Position numbers and translations under genes: made by a program. The notes under the pieces are model-generated. The model worked only from the letters and a program-made list of their open reading frames with translations, was not told the DNA's origin and did not search any database. 11,893 bases of DNA from Pseudomonadota bacterium (GTDB taxonomy: Bacteria; Pseudomonadota; Alphaproteobacteria; Sphingomonadales; Sphingomonadaceae), in NCBI GenBank assembly GCA_029781465.1, contig JAKOWQ010000182.1, forward strand, positions 1-11,893, written 5' to 3'. This document shows, piece by piece, positions 6,876-11,893 of this stretch (position 1 is its first letter; every line of letters begins with the position of its first letter).

Positions 6876-7928
6876 ATGAGCGCGTTTCCGACGCATCCCG
6901 ATGCGGTTACGCCCACATGGCTGGGTGAAAAGCTGGGTGCCGAAGTCACCGGACTGCGCTGGGAGCCGATCGGCACCGGACAGGTTGGAGATTCCGCGCG
7001 CTTTCACCTGAGCTACGCGCAAGAAGGCGCTGGTCCGGCAACGGTCGCGGGGAAATTCCCGGCCGCAGACGCCACCAGCCGCGCCACCGCTGCCGCCTTT
7101 GGCCTCTACGCCAAGGAGGTAGGATTCTACCGCGAGGTCGCGCCGCAACTGGGCGCGAGAACGCCGGGCGTGATCGCGGCGGAGATTGCCCCCGATGGGG
7201 TCGATTTCGTGCTGATCTTCGAGGATCTGGGCCCGGCGCGCGGGGGCAACCAGCTGGCCAGCTGTTCCGCCGCCGATGCCCGCGCCGCAATCCGCCAGGC
7301 CGCCGCGATCCATGCGCCCAGCTGGAACACTGCCGCGCTGACCGGACTGGACTGGCTCCAGCCCAAACCGGGCGTCGCCGATCAGGTCAAGGCACTCTAC
7401 GGCAACGCCCAGGCGATCTTTCGCGAGCGATATGCAGATAGCCTCGAGCCGGAATTCATGGCGCTATGCGAGGAGCTGAACGAAGCGCGAGACCACTGGT
7501 TCAGCCGCGAGGGCGGCCCCCGATGCATCATCCACGGCGATTTCCGGCTCGATAACATGCTGTTCGCCATCAGGGGCGGGACAGAGCCGATCGCAGTGCT
7601 CGACTGGCAGACCGTCGCGGTCGGCAACGGCCTGACCGATATCGGCTATTTCCTCGGCACCGGGATCGGCGATGCGCTGCGCCGCGCTCACGAAGGCGAA
7701 CTGCTCAATCTCTACTGCGCCGAGATGACCGCGCGCGGAGTGCCGCTGAGCCGCGATCAGGTGTGGGACGATTACGTGGTCGGGGCGATCCACGGTATCT
7801 CCACCGCGGTGTTCAGCGCCGCCTATGTCGAACGCACACCGCGCGGCGACGAGAATTTCCTGTCGATGGCCCGGGGCGGCTGCGCGCTGGCGCTTCAGCA
7901 CGGCAGCCTGCGAAAGCTTGTTTCATGA
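6876..7928 (+). CDS. Phosphotransferase family protein (APH / CHK-kinase type)
   Basis: A 350-residue soluble kinase-fold protein that probably transfers phosphate from ATP to a small hydroxylated substrate. Visible kinase parts are Lys60 in TVAGKFP (ATP-binding lysine), Glu81 in EVGFYREVAP (helix C partner), the catalytic loop IIHGDFRLDNMLF with Asp222 and Asn227, and the metal-binding DWQ at 243-245 followed by GNGLTDIGYFLG. The GNGLTDIGYF pattern and the overall style fit the CHK/EcKinase-like (DUF1679-related) branch better than drug-resistance enzymes. The ATG at 6876 follows an AGAGGA ribosome site that touches the right arm of the inverted repeat. It is the first gene of a tight operon and overlaps the thioesterase gene by ATGA. 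The substrate is unknown; aminoglycoside resistance should not be assumed. Confidence 0.9.
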   Translation: MSAFPTHPDAVTPTWLGEKLGAEVTGLRWEPIGTGQVGDSARFHLSYAQEGAGPATVAGKFPAADATSRATAAAFGLYAKEVGFYREVAPQLGARTPGVIAAEIAPDGVDFVLIFEDLGPARGGNQLASCSAADARAAIRQAAAIHAPSWNTAALTGLDWLQPKPGVADQVKALYGNAQAIFRERYADSLEPEFMALCEELNEARDHWFSREGGPRCIIHGDFRLDNMLFAIRGGTEPIAVLDWQTVAVGNGLTDIGYFLGTGIGDALRRAHEGELLNLYCAEMTARGVPLSRDQVWDDYVVGAIHGISTAVFSAAYVERTPRGDENFLSMARGGCALALQHGSLRKLVS

Positions 7929-8374
7929 CCAAGGCCGAAATGCCACCTGCCGAGCTCCTGGCCTATGGCCGCAAGGTGCTTGCCGCGCAGCCCTTCAGCG
8001 TCCTGCTTGGCACCGAGATGACGGCGCTATCGCCCGCTATGACCGAGCTTCGTCTGGCGCTTCGGCCCGATCTGCTTCAGCAACACGGCTTCGCCCATGG
8101 CGGGCTGGTGAGCTATCTGGCTGACAATGCCCTGACCTTTGCCGGCGGGATCACCCTGAGCGGGCAGATCGTCACCGCCGAAATGAAGATCAACTATGTC
8201 CGCCCGGCCGTGGGCGAAGCGTTGGTGGCACGGGCCAGCGTGGTGGCGGCGGGACGCACCCAGGCGGTGGTGCGATGCGACGTCTTTGCCATCGCGGACG
8301 GCCACGAACGGCTCTGCGCTGCCGCGCAGGGGACCATAGCCGCGGTGCCGCCGCGCGAAACGGGCAAGGAGTAG
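7925..8374 (+). CDS. PaaI-family hotdog-fold thioesterase
   Basis: A 149-residue protein that probably hydrolyses an acyl-CoA thioester in the cytoplasm. The core motif GFAHGGLVSYLADNA (56-70) carries the HGG signature of PaaI/YdiI-like hotdog thioesterases, with Asp67 in the position of the usual catalytic acid. MKINYVRPAVGEALVARASVV (88-107) and GRTQAVVRCDVFA (110-122) match the later strands of the fold. The start ATG overlaps the kinase stop codon as ATGA, indicating translational coupling and excluding the longer frame that opens at 7763 inside the kinase gene. Its last codons contain the AAGGAG that serves as ribosome site for the next gene. Substrate is unknown; acyl-CoA or an aryl-acyl-CoA is expected from the family. 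Confidence 0.9.
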   Translation: MTKAEMPPAELLAYGRKVLAAQPFSVLLGTEMTALSPAMTELRLALRPDLLQQHGFAHGGLVSYLADNALTFAGGITLSGQIVTAEMKINYVRPAVGEALVARASVVAAGRTQAVVRCDVFAIADGHERLCAAAQGTIAAVPPRETGKE

Positions 8375-8379
8375 CAGAT

Positions 8380-9465
8380 ATGGTACTGACCAAGGGCGAC
8401 GATTATCCGCTTCACCAGACCCCCGAGCCGGTGGCCTATGCCGGAACCGACCGCAATTTCTACGATCGGTATTTCTTCAACGGCTATGCCCCGGACGGTT
8501 CGGGGTTCTTCGCCGTGGCTTTCGGCATCTATCCGCACCTCAACGTGGCCGACGCCCACTTTTCCGCGATTCGCGACGGGGTGCAATACAATGTCCACGC
8601 CAGCCGCGAGCTGGGAATGGAGCGGATGGACCTGCACTGCGGCCCGATCCGGATCGAGGTGATCGAGCCGCTCCACAAGCTGCGCGTGATCGTCGACGGG
8701 GAGGGGATCAGGGCCGAGCTCACCTTTACCGGGCGCGCCTTTCCGATCGAGGAGCCGCGCTTCATCCACCGGATCGGCCCGCGCACCTTCATGGACTATA
8801 CCCGGCTGACCCAGAACGGGCACTATTCCGGGTGGATCGAGATCGACGGAATTCGCCAGGATTGCGCCCCGGGCACGGCGGGCACGCGCGATCGCAGCTG
8901 GGGCGTGCGCCCGGTGGGCGCGCGCGACGAGCAGCCCCACGGGGCCGGAGTGATCCCCGGCTTCTTCTGGCAATGGACCCCGGTTAACTTCGCGGATTCG
9001 AGCCTGTTCTTCCACGTCAACGCCGACGCCAGGGGTAACAAGTGGAACACCCGCGCGGTAATCGCCCCCGATGGCGCCGATGCCGCTAGCCTGTTTGACA
9101 GCGAAGGCGAAATGGCCTCGCCGCTGGAACCGGGCACCCGCTGGCCGGACCGCGGCACGCTGACGGTCGAAGGGCCCGATGGCCCCGAAACGCTGACTTT
9201 CGAGCCGGTTGGCCGCTTCCAGATGCGCGGAATCGGCTATACCTCACCCAAATGGGGCCACGGGCTGTACCACGGGGCGCTGGAAGTCGAGCGCGAGGAT
9301 TTCGGGCTGGCGCAGTGCAATCCCGGCCAGCTCGACAATTTCCACGTCCAGCTTCCCTGCCGCGTCATCAGCGACAAGCGCGGCGAGGGCTTCGGCGTGT
9401 TCGAGCAGCTGATCCTCGGCCCTTACCGGCCTTACGGCCTCGAAGGGTTCATGGACCTGGGATAG
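8380..9465 (+). CDS. Uncharacterised protein, DUF7064/7065- or CrtC/AttH-like
   Basis: A 361-residue soluble protein without signal peptide or membrane helix. It appears beta-rich throughout, with many aromatic residues (FFNGYAPDGSGFFAVAFGIYP near 32-52; FFWQWTPVNFADSSLFFHV at 195-213). The motif RDRSWGVRPVG at 170-180 recalls the Arg-Asp-His-Ser-Trp-Gly segment of DUF7064/DUF7065 proteins and, more distantly, of the CrtC/AttH lipocalin-like fold that handles isoprenoids. These families are often found beside phosphotransferase genes in sphingomonads and actinobacteria; this is from memory and the assignment is tentative. The start ATG at 8380 is set by AAGGAG at 8366-8371, eight bases upstream, inside the end of the thioesterase gene, so this is the third gene of the operon. 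A role in binding or converting a hydrophobic substrate is a guess. The stop is only two bases from the convergent gene's stop. Confidence 0.75.
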   Translation: MVLTKGDDYPLHQTPEPVAYAGTDRNFYDRYFFNGYAPDGSGFFAVAFGIYPHLNVADAHFSAIRDGVQYNVHASRELGMERMDLHCGPIRIEVIEPLHKLRVIVDGEGIRAELTFTGRAFPIEEPRFIHRIGPRTFMDYTRLTQNGHYSGWIEIDGIRQDCAPGTAGTRDRSWGVRPVGARDEQPHGAGVIPGFFWQWTPVNFADSSLFFHVNADARGNKWNTRAVIAPDGADAASLFDSEGEMASPLEPGTRWPDRGTLTVEGPDGPETLTFEPVGRFQMRGIGYTSPKWGHGLYHGALEVEREDFGLAQCNPGQLDNFHVQLPCRVISDKRGEGFGVFEQLILGPYRPYGLEGFMDLG

Positions 9466-9467
9466 AG

Positions 9468-10160
9468 CTACTTCAGCAGGGTTACGTGCCCGGTCTTCTG
9501 GTGCTTCATCTGCCCGCCGGTGAAGGTCACCGTCCACCCGCCGCCTTGCGCCATGCCGGACTGGACTCTTTCGCCGAACGTCTGGCCCTGGGTCTGTTTG
9601 CCGACAGTGAAATTGGTGCTGAGCCGCGCCGGAGTCTGATCGGCAGTGCGCGCCGAACCATCGCCGCTGGCGGTGCAGGTGCCGCTACCCTGACCAATCT
9701 CGTAGCTCTCGTCGCCAAAGCGCAGCACGACCTTGTCGAAATGCTTGCCGCCGCAAATCTTCGCCAGGACGGGGCTGGCCTTGTCGAAGGTCAGGGTGAA
9801 ATCGCTCACCTCGTCGAGGGTTCCGGCAAAAGCGAAATCGGGTGAACCATCGCCATTGACGTCGCCCACCGCAACGCGCGGTCCGCCGCGCAGAGACTGT
9901 GTGTTCTGGCTGGCGACTACGGAAGAAACCGGCTTGTGCTGGCGTTTGCCGGTGGCAAGTCCGCTCGCGGCATCGCGCGGTGAGGCGATCCGGGTGCACG
10001 AACCGGTCTGGCAGACGCCGAACGACCAGCCATCAACCGCAACTTCGGCGGACTCGCCATCGAGCCCTTCGATCTTGAGATAGCCGGTGAAGGCCGCATG
10101 GGCCGGGACGGCTGCCAGCATGACGAGCGAAAATGCGATAAGTGAGGCTTGCTTCTTCAT
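9468..10160 (-). CDS. Exported Hcp-like protein with a calcium-loop-like insertion
   Basis: A 230-residue protein with a clear Sec signal peptide (MKKQ, hydrophobic core, AHA at 20-22, cleavage before Ala23). The mature part matches the Hcp (type VI secretion tube) fold in order: YLKIEGLDGES at 27-37, GWSFGV at 44-49, FTLTFDKASPVLAK at 121-134 and GKHFDKVVLRF at 138-148, then further predicted strands. Hcp is normally cytoplasmic and about 160-170 residues; this one is longer and exported. It carries DVNGDGSPDF at 100-109, like the calcium-binding loop of FG-GAP/VCBS repeats, with Asp100, Asn102, Asp104 and Asp108. Four mature cysteines (50, 55, 136, 162) could form disulfides. A GGGAGAGGGG ribosome site precedes the ATG. 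No other secretion genes are nearby, so a type VI role is doubtful. The Hcp relation is by motif order only. Confidence 0.7.
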   Translation of the reverse strand: MKKQASLIAFSLVMLAAVPAHAAFTGYLKIEGLDGESAEVAVDGWSFGVCQTGSCTRIASPRDAASGLATGKRQHKPVSSVVASQNTQSLRGGPRVAVGDVNGDGSPDFAFAGTLDEVSDFTLTFDKASPVLAKICGGKHFDKVVLRFGDESYEIGQGSGTCTASGDGSARTADQTPARLSTNFTVGKQTQGQTFGERVQSGMAQGGGWTVTFTGGQMKHQKTGHVTLLK

Positions 10161-10250
10161 TGCCCCTCTCCCTTGTTGTTGATCGGGCGGCTTTGAGCCT
10201 GCCTCGATGAACCGATGATGGGCGCTTTGTAATCTTTCAGCAAGGCGGGA

Positions 10251-11081
10251 TCAGCGCAGGATCAGCAGTACAGCGGTCCCCGCCGCGATCGCGCAGGCGC
10301 CGAGCATCCGGGCTTTGCCGACCCTCTCCTTGAGCACGAACAGGGCAATCGCCACCCCGAACAGGATCGAGCTTTCACGGATTGCCGCCAGACGCGGGAC
10401 ATCGCCCAGTCGATAGGCGGCAAGTGCCAGGCCGTAGGTTGCGAGCGAAAGGGCACCCGCGATCAATCCCGGTTTCCATTGTTCGCGCGCGGTAAGCAGA
10501 AACACCGGGCCCCGCCACACGGCAAAAAGCAGCCCGATTGTCCCGCCAAGGGTAAGGAAGAACCAGACGATGTAATCGAACGCGGAACCGGCCGCGCGCG
10601 ATCCCTGCGCGTCGAGCACCGTATAGAGTGCGGTCATCGCTCCGGTCGCCAGCGCCCAGGCGAGCGCCTTGCTGCCGGGCGTGTTCCACCAGGCCACGGC
10701 GAGGGTGCCCGCGGTAACCAGGGAAATTCCGGCCACAACCGTCCACGAGATCGGATCGCCCAGGAACAGCACTGCGACCGCTGCGGCAATGGCCGGGGCG
10801 CTGCCACGCATTACCGGATAGACCGCGCTCATATCGGCGGTCTCAAAGGCCTTGATCAGGCAGACCAGGTAGACCACGTGGACCAGCATCGATCCCGCCA
10901 GCCAGGGCAGCGAGGCCCAGGGGAACGGCGTCCACAGCGCGAAGGGCAGCACGAACAGGGCGATCGATCCGTCGATCAGCGCCCGGCTCGACATCTTGTC
11001 GCCGCCTGATTTGAGAATGGCGTTGACCACCGCGTGGAGCGCCCCCGATGCCAGCATCAGCAACGGGGCAAGCGGTATCAT
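10251..11081 (-). CDS. EamA/DMT-family membrane transporter
   Basis: A 276-residue integral membrane protein of the drug/metabolite transporter superfamily, with about ten hydrophobic helices in two EamA-type halves. Each half ends in the family pattern of a helix running into a Gly-Asp or Lys-Glu turn. The first is AVYPVMRGSAPAIAAAVAVL then FLGDPIS (86-112), the second IRESSILFGVAIALFVLKER (234-252). The substrate is unknown; relatives export amino acids, nucleosides or other metabolites. The ATG at 11081 is chosen because it overlaps the aldo/keto reductase stop as ATGA; a longer frame to 11261 would run through that gene and is Arg/Pro rich, unlike a transporter start. The exported Hcp-like gene lies 90 bases downstream on the same strand and might share the transcript. 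Confidence 0.9.
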   Translation of the reverse strand: MIPLAPLLMLASGALHAVVNAILKSGGDKMSSRALIDGSIALFVLPFALWTPFPWASLPWLAGSMLVHVVYLVCLIKAFETADMSAVYPVMRGSAPAIAAAVAVLFLGDPISWTVVAGISLVTAGTLAVAWWNTPGSKALAWALATGAMTALYTVLDAQGSRAAGSAFDYIVWFFLTLGGTIGLLFAVWRGPVFLLTAREQWKPGLIAGALSLATYGLALAAYRLGDVPRLAAIRESSILFGVAIALFVLKERVGKARMLGACAIAAGTAVLLILR

Positions 11082-11893
11082 CCCTCGAGCTTGGCGAAGA
11101 CCGCGTCGAGCCGTTCGATCTGATCGGGCATCAGCTCGATTTCGAGCGCCTCGATCAGTTCGTCGAGCTGGTCCGGGGTGGTGGCGCTGGCGATCGGCGC
11201 GGCGATGCCGGGCTGGTCGAGCAGCCAGGCGAGTGCGACCTGGGCCAGGGTGGCTTCGCATTCGGCGGCGATGCGGTCCATCACTGCCAGCAGGATCGGG
11301 CCATTCTTTTCGTATTTGCGCAGGTTCGCGCCGCGCGGGTAGCGGTCGAAATCAGCAGGTTTGCGGTATTTCCCGGTCAGATAGCCACTGGCGAGGCCAT
11401 AAAACGGCAGCATGACGACATCGTTGGCGACGCAGAAATTCTGGAAATCGGGATCGAAGTCCGCACGCTCGAGCAAATTGTATTGGTTCTGCAGCACGCC
11501 ATAGCCCTTCACCCCGCGCGCCTTGGCTGCGGCGAGAGCACCGCGCAGACGTTCCTCGGTGAAGTTCGAGGCGCCGGCCTCGCGGATCAGGCCCTCGGAC
11601 ATCAGCGCGGCAAAGCCGTCGGCCACTTCATCCTGCGGGGTCTCGGGATCGTCGCGGTGTGCATAGTAGAGATCGACATAGTCGGTTTGCAGCCGCTCGA
11701 GCGATCCGGCGAGCCGTTCGCGCAGCTTTTCGGGCTTGAGATCGCCCGGCCGCGCCATCACGCCGGTCTTGGTGGCGATGCGCATGTCCTTGCGCACTCC
11801 GCGATCCTTCATCCAGGCGCCGATCACGGTCTCGCTTTCGCCGCCCTTGTGGCCGGGAACCCAGGCCGAATAGACCTCGGCTGTGTCGACCAT
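11078..11893 (-). CDS. Aldo/keto reductase (5' end outside window)
   Basis: An NAD(P)H-dependent oxidoreductase of the aldo/keto reductase superfamily, a cytoplasmic TIM-barrel enzyme. The 271 visible residues contain the whole catalytic tetrad: Asp3 and Tyr8 (VDTAEVYS), Lys42 (IATKTG) and His79 (YYAHRDD). Later landmarks are GASNFTEERL, NQYNLLER, LPFYGLASGYLTGKY and the cofactor-phosphate region near APIASATTPDQLDEL. In complete members the Asp lies about 45-55 residues from the start, so the ATG at the window edge is an internal methionine and the true start lies beyond 11893. The end overlaps the transporter gene by four bases. The YSAWVPGHKGGESE stretch resembles the YajO/AKR11-13-like group; substrate unknown. 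Confidence 0.93.
   Translation of the reverse strand: MVDTAEVYSAWVPGHKGGESETVIGAWMKDRGVRKDMRIATKTGVMARPGDLKPEKLRERLAGSLERLQTDYVDLYYAHRDDPETPQDEVADGFAALMSEGLIREAGASNFTEERLRGALAAAKARGVKGYGVLQNQYNLLERADFDPDFQNFCVANDVVMLPFYGLASGYLTGKYRKPADFDRYPRGANLRKYEKNGPILLAVMDRIAAECEATLAQVALAWLLDQPGIAAPIASATTPDQLDELIEALEIELMPDQIERLDAVFAKLEG

Noticed and set aside
6876..7928. Aminoglycoside resistance gene
   Set aside because: The kinase fold is shared, but the sequence style and operon partners point to the CHK/EcKinase-like branch with a metabolic substrate. There is no mobile element or resistance context.
8194..9015. Minus-strand open frame of 273 codons across the thioesterase and third operon gene
   Set aside because: It is a shadow of two well-supported plus-strand genes, with no recognisable motif and no ribosome site context of its own.
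9468..10160. Part of a type VI secretion locus
   Set aside because: Only the Hcp-like fold is suggested. The protein has a signal peptide, which true Hcp lacks, and no Tss genes occur in the window.

Overview
The window is GC-rich chromosomal DNA, most likely from an alphaproteobacterium of the Sphingomonadales type (Sphingomonas, Novosphingobium or Erythrobacter relatives). The basis is base composition, the carB-greA order, the DUF4170 gene and the close match of CarB, GreA and enolase to their families. The taxonomic call is inference from protein style and gene order, not from a marker search. There is no rRNA, tRNA, CRISPR array, insertion sequence or phage gene. Coding density is very high and no gene-free stretch reaches 300 bases.

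Layout. (1) 1-3260, plus strand: the 3' four-fifths of carB (carbamoyl-phosphate synthase large subunit), then greA. (2) 3283-5382, minus strand: five small co-directional genes. Transcription order is a histone-H1/LEA-like protein with a DUF883 (YqjD/ElaB)-type membrane anchor, a YqjE/holin-like two-helix membrane protein, a small DUF3618-like one-helix protein, a second DUF883-like one-helix protein with a GTG start, and a DUF4170 protein. The first four resemble the enterobacterial yqjD-yqjE envelope cluster. (3) 5528-6811, plus strand: eno (enolase), divergent from block 2 across a 145-base intergenic region. (4) 6812-9465, plus strand: a three-gene, translationally coupled operon behind a 16-bp perfect inverted repeat. 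It encodes an aminoglycoside-phosphotransferase/CHK-type kinase, a PaaI-type hotdog thioesterase and an uncharacterised DUF7064/7065- or CrtC/AttH-like protein. (5) 9468-11893, minus strand: an exported protein with an Hcp-like fold and an inserted calcium-loop-like DxNxDG motif, an EamA/DMT transporter, and an aldo/keto reductase cut by the right edge. The last two overlap by ATGA.

The housekeeping genes (carB, greA, eno) are ordinary. The most interesting parts are the palindrome-controlled three-gene operon, the secreted Hcp-like orphan without any type VI secretion neighbours, and the small envelope-protein cluster headed by a chimera of histone-like tail, amphipathic repeats and membrane anchor. 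Nothing here amounts to a proven new system. The three-gene operon at 6812-9465 is the best candidate for an undescribed pathway.
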